Source: JABDIP01 sp965250245
GTDB lineage: Bacteria; Pseudomonadota; Alphaproteobacteria; DSM-16000; Inquilinaceae
DNA: 64,000 nucleotides
Assembly (NCBI GenBank): GCA_965250245.1
Contig: OZ252296.1
Span: 372,001 to 436,000, forward strand
Direction: 5' to 3'
In this document: positions 47,480-56,983 of the stretch, in pieces
Position numbering within the stretch: position 1 is the first letter of the stretch
How the letters are laid out: each line of letters begins with the position of its first letter
The notes under the pieces: model-generated
Database searches by the model: none
Seen by the model: the letters and a program-made list of their open reading frames with translations, nothing else
Told to the model about the DNA's origin: nothing
Position numbers and translations under genes: made by a program

Positions 47480-48158
47480 TGCAGAGGCGCCAGGGGCCGG
47501 TGTCGAAGTGCAGATGGTCCTGGTGGGCGGTGTCGTGGCTCGGCGTCAGGACCACGTGGAACAGGTCGCAGGCTTCCCGCGCCACATTGCGCAGGAACCG
47601 GGAGCGGCGGCCGATGCCGTGCCAGTCCTGGGCGACCCGGATGATCTGGCCGTCGATCAGCTCGAAGGCGGAGACATCGATGGCGCGGCCCAGGGCGTGC
47701 TGCGACAGCCGCCGGGAATCGGCGTTGCCGCCGCGCCGGTTGCGGCAGGCATAGGCGCCGTAATGGTGGATGCGCTTGACCGGCTGGCCGAAATAGCGAA
47801 TCGCCAGGGGCTGCAGGATCTCACGCTCGAACTCGTCGAAGCGCACCGCCAGCGGGCATCCCAGCGTCGCCGGCTGGTTCAGTGCGGCGGTCATCGCCGA
47901 AATCGTCACCGGTGTCTGGATGGTGCATTGGCCGCCATCGCCCACCGCGTCCAGGGGTTCGAAGCTGACGCCGCGATCCTGGAGCTGGGCCAGACATTGC
48001 TCGGCGGGAATCTCGTAGGGGGTGGCCTGCTTCGCCTGTCGCTGGCGGCCGTCGTCGCAGGCGCCAAGTACCAGCGCGGCGAGCGCTGGCAGGGCGATCA
48101 GGGCGCGGCGTGCTCGCAATGATGGGGCGTCGCGGCGCCCGGCGGATCTGACGGCCAT
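47472..48158 (-). CDS. Extensin-like lipoprotein, copy 1
   Basis: A 228-residue lipoprotein: hydrophobic leader with LAALVLGAC (lipobox LGAC, ~residue 33), then an extensin-like C-terminal domain of peptidase M15-like fold. Metal-ligand-like motifs are SQHALGRAIDVSAFEL (H and D) and HQDHLHFDTGPWRLC at the end; HHYGAYACR is shared with copy 2. Probably periplasmic and binding or cleaving peptidoglycan. Start at 48158 is uncertain: an upstream in-frame ATG (48209) exists. No good ribosome-binding site for either. Confidence 0.85.
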   Translation of the reverse strand: MAVRSAGRRDAPSLRARRALIALPALAALVLGACDDGRQRQAKQATPYEIPAEQCLAQLQDRGVSFEPLDAVGDGGQCTIQTPVTISAMTAALNQPATLGCPLAVRFDEFEREILQPLAIRYFGQPVKRIHHYGAYACRNRRGGNADSRRLSQHALGRAIDVSAFELIDGQIIRVAQDWHGIGRRSRFLRNVAREACDLFHVVLTPSHDTAHQDHLHFDTGPWRLCIT

Positions 48159-48268
48159 CCCGATTGTCCCGGCAAGGATTGCGGGGTGGCGCCCGGCCTG
48201 CGGCTCCAACCGTGCGCTTGGACGCCGATGATGGGGCCGCAGCCGTTTAGCTTCTGTTAACCGGCGGG

Positions 48269-48937
48269 TCAGGCCGAGCAGAGGCGCCAGGGGCCGATGT
48301 CGAAATGCAGATGGTTGTGATGGGCGCGGTCGTGGTTGGGGCCCAGCACCACCTGGAAGACGTTGCAGGCGCCGCGCGTCACGTCATGCAGGAAGCGGGA
48401 CCGGTCGCCGGCGCCGCGCCAGTGGCTCTCGATGCGCACGATGGTCCCGTCGGCCAGCTCGAATGCGGAAATGTCGATCGCCCGGCCCTTGGCGTGCTCC
48501 GACAGCCGGCCGGCATTGCCGGAGCGGCCGCGGCAGGCATAGGCACCGTAGTGGTGGATGCGCGCCACATGCTGTCCGAAGTAGCGCTGTGCGGCCGGCT
48601 GCAGGACCTGCCGCTCGAAGTCGTTCAACGCCACGGCGAGCGGGCAACCGAGGGTCGCGGTCTGGTTCAGCTGGGCGGTGGAGGCGTGCAATTCGATCGC
48701 CTGGGCGATGCCGCAGCCGCCGCTGCTGCCGAAATCCTCGATCCTTGTGTAGTCGACCTGCCGCTGAGACAGGGCCCCGAAGCACTGGCTGCCAGCCAGG
48801 GATGCCGTGTTGTAAGGGGCGGCGCCGGACGAGCCGCTGGACCCTCCGCCGCAGGCTGCAAGCGCCAATGTCGCGGCCAGAACGAGCACGGAACCGAGAC
48901 GGATGTGGCGAATTCGGTCGACCGGGATCGGGTGCAT
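48269..48937 (-). CDS. Extensin-like lipoprotein, copy 2
   Basis: A 222-residue lipoprotein: signal LVLAATLALAAC (lipobox LAAC, ~residue 25), a Gly/Ser linker, and the same domain as copy 1 with SEHAKGRAIDISAFEL and HHNHLHFDIGPWRLC. The pair arose by tandem duplication. The ATG at 48937 has GAAAGGAGCAAG upstream. A 110-bp gap separates the two copies. Confidence 0.87.
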   Translation of the reverse strand: MHPIPVDRIRHIRLGSVLVLAATLALAACGGGSSGSSGAAPYNTASLAGSQCFGALSQRQVDYTRIEDFGSSGGCGIAQAIELHASTAQLNQTATLGCPLAVALNDFERQVLQPAAQRYFGQHVARIHHYGAYACRGRSGNAGRLSEHAKGRAIDISAFELADGTIVRIESHWRGAGDRSRFLHDVTRGACNVFQVVLGPNHDRAHHNHLHFDIGPWRLCSA

Positions 48938-48966
48938 CTTGCTCCTTTCAGGGTCGCGGCGTGCCC

Positions 48967-49431
48967 TTAGTCCAACAGGGCGGCAAATTCCCCCAACACG
49001 GCCTCGTAGACCGGCTTCTTGAACGGCACGATGGCCTCCAGGACCTCGTCCGGCGTCGCCCAACGCCAGGCATCGAACTCCTGATCGTGGGCGGCCAGAT
49101 CGAAATCCTCGTCGCGGCCGTCAAACCGGAATGCGAACCATTTCTGCGCCTGCCCGCGATACCGGCCCTTCCATTTCCGCGCCGCCACCTCCGGCGGCAG
49201 GTCGTAGCGGAACCAGTCGGAAGCCTCGGCCAGAAATGTGGCGTTATCTGTGCCGGTTTCCTCTTTCAACTCCCTTAATGCGGCGTCCCGCGGCGTCTCG
49301 CCCGGATCGATGCCGCCCTGGGGCATCTGCCAGGCGCCCGGCGCGTCGATCCGGTGCGCCACGAAGATGTGCCCGGCCGCGTTGATCAGCAGGATCCCGA
49401 CACAGGGTCGGTAGGGCTTGTTGGCCGCCAT
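48967..49431 (-). CDS. rppH: RNA pyrophosphohydrolase
   Basis: A 154-residue Nudix enzyme that removes pyrophosphate from mRNA 5' ends. The Nudix box is GGIDPGETPRDAALRELKEE (residues ~39-58). Start MAANKPYRPCVGILLINAAG is typical of the alphaproteobacterial group. It lies 5 bp after the polysaccharide deacetylase gene and is the usual neighbour of ctpA/envC. Confidence 0.93.
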   Translation of the reverse strand: MAANKPYRPCVGILLINAAGHIFVAHRIDAPGAWQMPQGGIDPGETPRDAALRELKEETGTDNATFLAEASDWFRYDLPPEVAARKWKGRYRGQAQKWFAFRFDGRDEDFDLAAHDQEFDAWRWATPDEVLEAIVPFKKPVYEAVLGEFAALLD

Positions 49432-49436
49432 GCGGG

Positions 49437-50555
49437 TCAGCCGGCGTCAGGCGGGCGCGCGACCGCGGTGATCGGCGCCAGCACGATGCCCTTGCGCTCC
49501 AGCAACGGGATCCAAGCGGCCAGCCGCTCGAATGTCAGCGGATAGGGGTGCGCCAGACCGACCGCGAAGCCGTTCTCGCGCGCCAGATCCTCGAGCTCCT
49601 GCAGGCGCAGATCGATGGAGTCGCGGTCCGCCTCGGTATCGATGTGCCGGCTGCCGGTGGCCTGGGGCAGGCCGAAGCGGCCGGCCATCTCGCCGATCCG
49701 GCTGTTCGCCGCCGCGCCGTTGTCCAGCACCAGCAGGCCGCGGTCACCCAGTTCCCCCAGCACCGGTTCCAGCGCCTCTTCCGATGCCGAGAAGCGCGAG
49801 CCCATCTCGGTCATCACGCCGACATAGCCGCCACCGCGGCTGAGCACCCATTCCAGCCGCTGGCGGTTGACCGATGGCCCCAGGGAGGTGAGCAGGGTAT
49901 GCGGGCCGGGATCGTCACGCGGATAGGTCTCCGGCTCCATCGGCAGCATGATCAGGGTCTCGTGGCCCTGTTCGCGCGCCGCCGTCAGCCACGCCTCCAG
50001 GTCCGGCGCATAGGGCGTGAAGGCCAGGGTCACCGGGCCGGGAAGCCGGCGGATGGCGGCATTCGTCGGGGCGTTGGCGTGGCCCATATCGGTGATGACG
50101 ATGGCGATGCGCGGCCGCGTGTCCTCCGCGTCGAAGGGGCGCGCATAGGTTTGCCACGGGGTGCGGCCATCCGCGGCGATCCGGGGCAGGGGGCCGACCG
50201 CCGAGGCCTGAACCAGCGCCTCGACCGGTGCGGCCGGCAGCGCCATGTCCTCCGGTTCGGCCTCCGCCGGTGCAGCATCCCGAACGGCCGGGGCCGGCTC
50301 CGGGGCCGCCATCGCGGTGTCGGTGGCGGCCTCCGACGCCTCGGTGGGCGGCGGCAGCTCGATGACCGCTTGCAGGGATGCGCGGTCCGCGCTGGCGCGC
50401 AGCCGGGCCATGGTGGTGTCGGCGGACAGGGTCAGCCATAGCACCGCGCCGGCGGTCGCCAGGGTCACGAGGCCCAGGACGATCGTCGCCAGGCCGACGC
50501 GCCTTGGGGCGGCCGGGGTCCTGTCCGTCCGGGGTTTGCCTTTGGCCTTCGCCAC
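49437..50555 (-). CDS. Divergent polysaccharide deacetylase family protein
   Basis: A 372-residue protein with an N-terminal membrane anchor (GLATIVLGLVTLATAGAVLW), a proline/alanine-rich linker, and a C-terminal domain (~145-370) of the divergent polysaccharide deacetylase type: RIAIVITDMGHANAPTNAAI, HETLIMLPMEPE and GLLVLDNGAAANSR. It is conserved beside ctpA in alphaproteobacteria, suggesting cell-wall remodelling, but activity is unproven; the family lacks some catalytic residues of NodB. Confidence 0.88.
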   Translation of the reverse strand: MAKAKGKPRTDRTPAAPRRVGLATIVLGLVTLATAGAVLWLTLSADTTMARLRASADRASLQAVIELPPPTEASEAATDTAMAAPEPAPAVRDAAPAEAEPEDMALPAAPVEALVQASAVGPLPRIAADGRTPWQTYARPFDAEDTRPRIAIVITDMGHANAPTNAAIRRLPGPVTLAFTPYAPDLEAWLTAAREQGHETLIMLPMEPETYPRDDPGPHTLLTSLGPSVNRQRLEWVLSRGGGYVGVMTEMGSRFSASEEALEPVLGELGDRGLLVLDNGAAANSRIGEMAGRFGLPQATGSRHIDTEADRDSIDLRLQELEDLARENGFAVGLAHPYPLTFERLAAWIPLLERKGIVLAPITAVARPPDAG

Positions 50556-50597
50556 GGCTCGCGGGGCGGTCGTTGGCGGGTTACCGCGGTCGGGCCG

Positions 50598-51869
50598 TCA
50601 GTTGACGACCCGCTGTCCGAACAGCGCCACGCCGCGCAGCAGGTCGAGGGCCCGGGAGAGCTGGTAGTCGAACGGCGCCTCGTCTTGGCCGGCCGCATCC
50701 TCTGCCATCTCGTCCTCGCCGTCCTCTTCCGCGCCCAGCGCGCCGCGCAAATCGGCCTCACGGCGGCCGGCGACATCCAGTTCCTCCAGCCGTGCCGGCT
50801 GCACCTCGATATCCGGCTCGATGCCGAGCGCCTGGATCGAGCGGCCGGACGGCGTGTAGTACCGCGCCGTGGTCAGGCGCATGGCGCCCTGGCCGCCCAG
50901 CGGGATGATGGTCTGCACCGAGCCCTTGCCGAAGCTGTCGGTGCCCAGCAGGACGGCGCGGCCATGATCCTGCAGCGCCCCGGCGACGATCTCGGAGGCC
51001 GAGGCCGAGCCGCCATTGATCAGGACCACCATCGGCAGCCCCTCGATCAGATCGTCGGGATCGGCGTTGTAGCGCTGCGCCAGATCTTCGTGGCGGCCGC
51101 GGGTGGAGACGATCTCGCCCTGCTCCAGGAAGACGTCGGAGACCTCGACCGCCTGGTCCAGCAGGCCGCCGGGATTGTTGCGCAGGTCGAGCACGAAGCC
51201 GATCACGTCGGCGCCGAGCTCCTCGGCGATGCCGTCGATGGCGCGCTTGACGCCGCTGGTCGTCTGCTCGGTGAAGCTGGCGATGCGGATGTAGCCGACA
51301 TTGCCCTCGGTGCGCCAACGCACCGACTGGATCTCGATCACCGCGCGGGTCACCGTCACGTCGAACGGCTCCTGATCGCCGCGCAGGATGGTCAGCACGA
51401 TATCCTCGCCGACCCGGCCTCGCATGCGGTCGACCGCGTCGTTCAGGGTCAGGCCGAGCACCGGCTCGCCATCGAGATGGCTGATCAGGTCGCCGGCCTC
51501 CAGCCCGGCGCGGAAGGCCGGCGTGTCGTCCATCGGGGTCACTACCCGGACCAGGCCGTTCTCCATGGTCACCTCGATGCCGAGGCCGCCGAAGGCGCCG
51601 CGGGTCTGGACCTGCATGTCCTGGAAGCTGTCGGCGTTGAGGAAGCTGGAATGCGGGTCGAGGGAGGTCAGCATGCCGCTGATCGCCGCCTCGATGAGCT
51701 CCTTGTCGGTGACCTGTTCCACATATTCGGCGCGCACCCGCTCGAAGACCTCGCCGAACAGGTCAAGCTGCTGATAGGTGTCGGCGCGGTCATCGGATTG
51801 AGCCAGTCCCGCCGTGGGGGCGATCAGCAGGAAGGCAAAAAAAGCAGCGGCGATGCGCATGATCCTCAT
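50598..51869 (-). CDS. ctpA: C-terminal processing protease, S41 family
   Basis: A 423-residue periplasmic serine protease. Signal peptide (AAFFAFLLIAPTAGLAQ), PDZ domain (~85-160, GLGIEVTMENGLVRVVTPMD), S41 core with catalytic Ser in NGGSASASEIVAGALQDHGR and Lys in TDSFGKGSVQTI. It trims periplasmic or membrane proteins. Its start overlaps the envC gene by 4 bp (ATGA), so the two are coupled. Confidence 0.95.
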   Translation of the reverse strand: MRIMRIAAAFFAFLLIAPTAGLAQSDDRADTYQQLDLFGEVFERVRAEYVEQVTDKELIEAAISGMLTSLDPHSSFLNADSFQDMQVQTRGAFGGLGIEVTMENGLVRVVTPMDDTPAFRAGLEAGDLISHLDGEPVLGLTLNDAVDRMRGRVGEDIVLTILRGDQEPFDVTVTRAVIEIQSVRWRTEGNVGYIRIASFTEQTTSGVKRAIDGIAEELGADVIGFVLDLRNNPGGLLDQAVEVSDVFLEQGEIVSTRGRHEDLAQRYNADPDDLIEGLPMVVLINGGSASASEIVAGALQDHGRAVLLGTDSFGKGSVQTIIPLGGQGAMRLTTARYYTPSGRSIQALGIEPDIEVQPARLEELDVAGRREADLRGALGAEEDGEDEMAEDAAGQDEAPFDYQLSRALDLLRGVALFGQRVVN

Positions 51870-53164
51870 CCTCTAACGCTTTCCCGGGCCATTGCCAGCC
51901 CCTGGACGGGGTTTATCGGCTGCCCGTTGCTTCTGAATTCGAAGTACAAAGTCGGGTTATCCGTAGTGCCGCTTTGCGGCAAAGCCGTGACACCCACGGG
52001 CTCTCCGGCCAGCACCTGCTGGCCGACGCGGGCGTCCAGGCGTCCGAATCCGGCAATCAGCGAATGATATCCGCCGGAATGCTCCAGTATCAACAACTCG
52101 CCATATCCCCGGAAGGTGCCGGCGAACCGCACCTCGCCGTCCAGCGGCGCGACGATGGGGGCGCCGGGATAGGGCCGCAGGGTCAGGCCGCGATTGGTCT
52201 CGCCGGCGCCGTTCGGCTGGCCGTAGCGCAGCAGAATCTCGCCGCTGGCCGGCAGGATGACGCCGTCGAACAGAGGCAGGGCCGACAGGCTGCTGGCCGC
52301 CTCGCCATGCACGACCTCGCGGCCCTCTTCCAGCGCCGCCGCGATGGTCGCCGCCTCCAGCAGTTCCGGGGTCGGCTCGGGCTCCGGTTCGGCTGCGGCG
52401 GCCGCTTCCTCTTCGGCGCGGCGCGCATCCTCCTCCTCCAGCCTGGCCAGCAGCTCTCGCAGGGAGCCGGCCTCGTCGGCGAGGCGCTGCAGGCGGTCCT
52501 CGAGCGCGCGGCGCTCCGCCTCGGCCTCGGACATCAGCGTCTCGCGCCGGGCGATCAGGGCGTTCATGGCGTCGATCCGGCCGTCCAGATCGCGGCGTTG
52601 GGCGGTGGCCCGGTCGCGGCGGTCTTCCAGATCGCTGCGCACCGCGGCGAGCTGTGTGAGCTGCTCGCGCAGCACCCGGGCCTCGTCCTCGATGGCCGGG
52701 ACCGCGGAGCGCAGCAGCGTGGCGGTACGCAGCGCCTCGACCGGTGCGCCGGGGCGCGCCACCATGGTCTCCGGCGGGATGCGCGCCAGCCGCGTCAGGC
52801 CGCCGAGGAGATGCGACAGCTTCTCGCGCTGGACGTCTAGCGCGGCGACCTGCACCGCCTCTTCCGCCTCCAGTGCCTCGGCCTCCCGCTCGATCTCCAG
52901 CAGCACCTGGTGCTGCGACATGATCTCCATGGAGGTGCTGATGGTGGCGGCGCGCAGATCCGCCACCTCCTGACGCAGGGCCCGCAGGCGCGCGTCCAAC
53001 TGATCGCGTTGGGTCGTGGAGGACTCGATCGACTGCTCGACCCGCTCGATCTCCTCGGCCGTCCCCTCGGTGTCCTGCGCACCCGCGGCCGGTGCCGGAA
53101 GGGCCAGGGCGATCGCGACGGTGGCGATGCGGCCGAGGCGGCCGCGCGAGGACGTCCGATGCAT
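51866..53164 (-). CDS. envC: Murein hydrolase activator EnvC
   Basis: A 432-residue periplasmic protein with signal peptide, long N-terminal coiled coil (~residues 30-240, Glu/Arg/Leu heptads), and a C-terminal LytM/M23 domain (~320-425; GEVRFAGTFRGYGELLILEH, GYHSLIAGFGRLD). Zinc ligands are incomplete, as in EnvC homologues that activate amidases without hydrolysing. It starts 2 bp from the gpmI stop; coupled to ctpA. Confidence 0.93.
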   Translation of the reverse strand: MHRTSSRGRLGRIATVAIALALPAPAAGAQDTEGTAEEIERVEQSIESSTTQRDQLDARLRALRQEVADLRAATISTSMEIMSQHQVLLEIEREAEALEAEEAVQVAALDVQREKLSHLLGGLTRLARIPPETMVARPGAPVEALRTATLLRSAVPAIEDEARVLREQLTQLAAVRSDLEDRRDRATAQRRDLDGRIDAMNALIARRETLMSEAEAERRALEDRLQRLADEAGSLRELLARLEEEDARRAEEEAAAAAEPEPEPTPELLEAATIAAALEEGREVVHGEAASSLSALPLFDGVILPASGEILLRYGQPNGAGETNRGLTLRPYPGAPIVAPLDGEVRFAGTFRGYGELLILEHSGGYHSLIAGFGRLDARVGQQVLAGEPVGVTALPQSGTTDNPTLYFEFRSNGQPINPVQGLAMARESVRG

Positions 53165-53166
53165 TC

Positions 53167-54738
53167 CTACTCCGCTGCGCGCCGCGCGGGTTCCCGGTCG
53201 ATCAGGCTGCGGCCGGTCATCGCCTCGGGCTGCGGCAGGCGCAGCAGCTCCAGCAGGGTCGGCGCCACATCGGCCAGGCGGCCGTCATGCAGCCCGGTCA
53301 CGTCTTCCGGCGCGTTGACCAGCACCACCGGCACCGGGCTCAGGGTGTGCGCGGTATGCGGCTGGCCGGTCTCCGGATCGCGCATGATCTCGCAATTGCC
53401 GTGGTCGGCAGTGAACAGCAGCACGCCGCCGGCGGCGGTCACCGCCGCCTCCAGGTTTCCAAGGCAGGTGTCCACGGTCTCCACCGCCTTGACCGCGGCC
53501 TCCAGGCTGCCGGTGTGGCCGACCATGTCCGGGTTGGCGAAATTGACGATCACCAGGTCGTACTTGCCGCTCTCGACGGCCTCCACCAGCCGCTCGCCGA
53601 GCTCCGGCGCCGACATCTCCGGCTGCAGATCGTAGGTGGCGACCTTCGGCGACGGCACCATGATGCGGTCCTCGCCGGGGAACTGCTGCTCTTCGCCGCC
53701 ATTGAAGAAGAAGGTGACGTGCGGGTATTTCTCGGTCTCCGCCATGCGGACCTGGGTCATGCCGGCATTGGCGACCACCGCGCCGATGACGTCCTCGATG
53801 GAGCGCGGCGGGAAGATCGCCGACATCATCGTCTTCAGGTGATCGGAGTATTCCGACATGCCGCAAGCATCGGCGAAGCGAATGGGCGCCCGGTTGAACC
53901 CGTCGAATTTCGGGTCCAGCAGGGCGGTCAGGATCTGCCGCGCCCGGTCGGCGCGGAAATTGGCGAACAGCACGCCATCGCCATCGTTCATGCCGGCATA
54001 GTCGCCGATCGCCGTCGGCTCGACGAACTCGTCGCCAGTGCCGGCATCATAGGCGGACTGCAGCACCGCCAGCGGGTCGTCGGCGCGGGGGCCGGCGCCG
54101 TCGGCGAGGGTCCGATAGGCCTTCTCCACGCGCTCCCAGCGCTTGTCCCGGTCCATGGCGAAGTAACGCCCGTCGACGGTGGCGATCCGCACGTTCGGCA
54201 GGTCGGCGATGTCGGACAGGAAGGCGCCCATGGATCGCTTGCCGTCCATGGGCGGGGTGTCGCGGCCGTCGGTGAAAGCGTGGATCGCCACCGGCACGCC
54301 GCCGGCTGCCACGGTGCGGGCCAGGGCCACAAAATGGTTCTGATGGGCATGCACGCCGCCCGGCGACAGCAGGCCCATCAGATGGCAGGTGCCGCCGGTC
54401 TCTTTCAGAGCCGCGATATGCCGGGTCAGCGCCGGATTGCGGGCGAAATCGCCGTCCTCGATGGCCTTGGCGATCTTCAGCAAATCCTGCAGCACCACCC
54501 GGCCGGCGCCGAGATTCATGTGGCCGACCTCGGAATTGCCGATCTGGCCCGCCGGCAGGCCGACATCCTCCTCGCTGGCGCGCATCAACGCATGCGGCCA
54601 GGCCTTCCAGAGCCGGTCGAAATTCGGCGTGTCGCCCTGCAGCACAGCGTTGTCGGCGGGGTCCTCGCGGTATCCCCAGCCGTCCAGCACGCAGAACACC
54701 ACCGGGCGCGGTCGGGCGGGTGCGGTTTGATCGGTCAT
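53167..54738 (-). CDS. gpmI: 2,3-bisphosphoglycerate-independent phosphoglycerate mutase
   Basis: A 523-residue Mn-dependent enzyme interconverting 3- and 2-phosphoglycerate. Metal-binding FCVLDGWGYR (~residue 20), catalytic Ser in QIGNSEVGHMNLGAGR (~residue 70), and later ligands in NFANPDMVGHTG and FTADHGNCEI. The ATG at 54738 has GAGGA at ~8 bp; an ATG at 54747 is a close alternative. It opens the envC-ctpA run. Confidence 0.95.
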   Translation of the reverse strand: MTDQTAPARPRPVVFCVLDGWGYREDPADNAVLQGDTPNFDRLWKAWPHALMRASEEDVGLPAGQIGNSEVGHMNLGAGRVVLQDLLKIAKAIEDGDFARNPALTRHIAALKETGGTCHLMGLLSPGGVHAHQNHFVALARTVAAGGVPVAIHAFTDGRDTPPMDGKRSMGAFLSDIADLPNVRIATVDGRYFAMDRDKRWERVEKAYRTLADGAGPRADDPLAVLQSAYDAGTGDEFVEPTAIGDYAGMNDGDGVLFANFRADRARQILTALLDPKFDGFNRAPIRFADACGMSEYSDHLKTMMSAIFPPRSIEDVIGAVVANAGMTQVRMAETEKYPHVTFFFNGGEEQQFPGEDRIMVPSPKVATYDLQPEMSAPELGERLVEAVESGKYDLVIVNFANPDMVGHTGSLEAAVKAVETVDTCLGNLEAAVTAAGGVLLFTADHGNCEIMRDPETGQPHTAHTLSPVPVVLVNAPEDVTGLHDGRLADVAPTLLELLRLPQPEAMTGRSLIDREPARRAAE

Positions 54739-54820
54739 GGCATCCATCCTCGAAGAGGCCCCCCATATAGGCCAATTGTATGGCAATCGATAGCGCCAAA
54801 GGGCCGCCGACCGGATCGAA

Positions 54821-54850
54821 AAGAGAGGCGGAGCCGATTGGCTCCGCCTC
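54821..54850 (-). terminator. Rho-independent terminator of the BNR gene
   Basis: On the minus strand an 11-bp perfect stem (GAGGCGGAGCC/GGCTCCGCCTC) with a 4-base loop is followed by TCTTTTC. It lies 40 bp after the BNR stop and insulates the gpmI unit. Confidence 0.85.
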
Positions 54851-54889
54851 GATCCGGCCTCGCAGGGCAAGGCCGCCTATGCGTCGTTG

Positions 54890-56539
54890 CTAGCCGCCCC
54901 GGCGGAACGAGACACGACGATCGTCATCATCATCGTCGTCATCGTCGTCGTCATCATCCCCGCCGCCTCCGCCGCGGATGACCTTGCGGAAGAAGCCGTC
55001 GGCGGAATCGAGCACCGAGGATTCCTGGAAGAAGGCCAGGAACTCGTCGTCAATGGCCGCCAGACCGACATAATCGCCGAGGAACAGGCCGTTGGCGAAG
55101 GGGGCCTGGTTGTAGTCGAAGGACACATCCGTCAGGCGGGTTTCGTCGACCCAGTTCGACGGGTCGTCGCACCGCCGGTCGCAGAACAGCATCCAGTGAT
55201 CCGCCAGATCTTCGGCCCCGACAACGTCGTTGCGGAAGTCGTAATAGGTCGCGACCACCGTGCCGTCGCCGCCGACCGCGATGGACGGCAGGAAGGCCTG
55301 CTGCAGGAACGGCCGGTCGGCATTGGCCGGCGTGGCGTTGATCCGTACCGGGTTCGACCAGGTCTCGCCGCCATCCTTGGATTGTGAGAAGGCGATCTGG
55401 TCGAAGCCGGTGAACCGGAAATCCTGCCAGACGGCGTAGACCCAGCCGGAATTCGGGTCGACGGCCACGTCGAAGATGATCGACCCGTCCCGCACGCCGA
55501 TGCCCTGGTCCGGGGTTGTGGCGCCGTTGCCCAGGATGAGGGAGATCTCCAGGCCGCCCTCGGGCCCGTCCTCGACGTCCCAGGTTTCGCCCTTGTCGTC
55601 GGAGCGGATGACGGTCAGCCGGAAGGCCTGTGGCTGCGGGTTCGTCGTGCCGTCGGCATTCACATTGATGATCTTGTTGAAGAAGTTCAGCAGCGTGCCG
55701 TCCGGCAAGACCACGATCTGGCTGCCGATCACCTGGTTGTTGGTGCCGGGGTCGAAGATCTCGACGGCCGGGTCCCAGGTGGCGCCGCCATCGGTGGTGC
55801 GGGCGAAGTAGGCCGGCCCCTTGAACGGCGCGGTGATGTCCACGGGATCGACGTCGAGCCGGTCCCAGACCGCGTAGACGAAATCGGAATCCGTCGAGTC
55901 CGCCGTCATCGAGTTCTTGTCGTTCAGGAAGCGCGGGTCGGTGTCCAGGATGATCAGGATCGGGTCGGTCCAGGTGAGCCCGCCATCGAAGGACCGGCTG
56001 GTCGCCATGGCGTTCGGGCCGAAGCCGACCGGGGCGCTGGCCGGCGGATCGATGTCGAAGATCAGGCTCATCTGATGCAGCGTGCCGTCCGGCGAGAAGG
56101 TGACCCACGGGTCCGACGCCCGCTCGAAGGGGCCTTCAGTGCAGTCGGTCTGGCCCGGCACCGGCACGATGGTCCAACTGGCGCCGCCGTTCAGGCTGAC
56201 CGCCGCGACGTTGCCGCGGGAGCCGCCATTCGACCAGCGGTCCTGCTGCCAGAAGGCGACCAGGTTGTCCGGGTCCGTCGGATTGACGTCGAGCCAGGGC
56301 TCGACCTCGCTGTCGAGGAAATTGATGCCGACGCCACCGACATCGCCGGGGAAGTTGCCGCAGTCGCTGAACGGCGGCAGGGGGCTTAGGCTGGACACCT
56401 GCACCTGCGGTCCGACGACCAGGCCACGCCGGTCGTCGCCATCATCGTCGTCATCATCGGCCCGGGCGGTGCCGGAGCTGGCCATCGCGACCGCGAGCAG
56501 TCCGACGGCGAGGTGTTTGGAAAAGGTCCAATAGGCCAT
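54890..56539 (-). CDS. Exported BNR-repeat (sialidase-like) protein with poly-Asp termini
   Basis: A 549-residue secreted beta-propeller protein. After the signal peptide (AVGLLAVAMASSGTARA) comes an aspartate run (DDDDDDGDD) and at the C-terminus a 13-Asp tract before RRVSFRRGG. The propeller has several BNR/Asp-box repeats: SRSFDGGLTWTD, ARTTDGGATWDP, RSDDKGETWDV and SQSKDGGETWSN. Sialidase catalytic arginines are not evident, so exo-sialidase activity is not supported; a carbohydrate- or calcium-binding adhesin-like role is as likely. The start has GGAGG upstream. Confidence 0.82.
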   Translation of the reverse strand: MAYWTFSKHLAVGLLAVAMASSGTARADDDDDDGDDRRGLVVGPQVQVSSLSPLPPFSDCGNFPGDVGGVGINFLDSEVEPWLDVNPTDPDNLVAFWQQDRWSNGGSRGNVAAVSLNGGASWTIVPVPGQTDCTEGPFERASDPWVTFSPDGTLHQMSLIFDIDPPASAPVGFGPNAMATSRSFDGGLTWTDPILIILDTDPRFLNDKNSMTADSTDSDFVYAVWDRLDVDPVDITAPFKGPAYFARTTDGGATWDPAVEIFDPGTNNQVIGSQIVVLPDGTLLNFFNKIINVNADGTTNPQPQAFRLTVIRSDDKGETWDVEDGPEGGLEISLILGNGATTPDQGIGVRDGSIIFDVAVDPNSGWVYAVWQDFRFTGFDQIAFSQSKDGGETWSNPVRINATPANADRPFLQQAFLPSIAVGGDGTVVATYYDFRNDVVGAEDLADHWMLFCDRRCDDPSNWVDETRLTDVSFDYNQAPFANGLFLGDYVGLAAIDDEFLAFFQESSVLDSADGFFRKVIRGGGGGDDDDDDDDDDDDDRRVSFRRGG

Positions 56540-56707
56540 TGACGGCCTCCTCTGTCTGCAGGCGAACCATCGACAGAAGCCTGGTCGACCCGACGGTCGT
56601 CCGGACGCTGTTCGGCCATGCGTGCGCGCAACGTCCGGGCGTGACGCAGGTGCGGCCAGGGCACCAATGTCGCGTTCGCCGATTGGCGAAGGGTCAAAGA
56701 AGCGATG

Positions 56708-56983
56708 TCAGCGGGTGGTTCGGATCGGTATGCGCAAGCCCGCCCGTTGTTCCTTGCTGTCCAGGACGCCGTCGAAATTGGCGTCGAGTTCCATGAACAG
56801 CGCCCGGTTGGAGGATCCGGCGAGGAATTCCGCCTCGGTGATCCTGCCGTCGCGGTCGGCGTCCATCATGCGCGCCTGGTCGACCGTCAGCCCCTCCTTG
56901 GGCGTCTGCTCCTGGGCTGCCGCGGCCGATGCGATCAGGCCGAGACACCCCGCTGCAAGTGCGGCGGTACGAAGTTTGCTCAT
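56708..56983 (-). CDS. Exported EF-hand calcium-binding protein
   Basis: A 91-residue protein with a signal peptide (SKLRTAALAAGCLGLIASAA) and two EF-hands: DADRDGRITEAEF and DANFDGVLDSKE. Probably a periplasmic or secreted calcium binder. Start at 56983 with GGAGGG nine bases upstream. It is 168 bp upstream of the BNR gene in the same direction, so the pair may be functionally linked through calcium. Confidence 0.85.
   Translation of the reverse strand: MSKLRTAALAAGCLGLIASAAAAQEQTPKEGLTVDQARMMDADRDGRITEAEFLAGSSNRALFMELDANFDGVLDSKEQRAGLRIPIRTTR

Noticed and set aside
54906..54960. CRISPR-like or microsatellite array (CATCGTCGTCATCATC)
   Set aside because: It is the coding strand complement of tandem Asp codons in the BNR gene, not spacer/repeat DNA.
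54890..56539. Functional sialidase
   Set aside because: BNR repeats are present, but the catalytic arginine triad and FRIP motif were not recognised.
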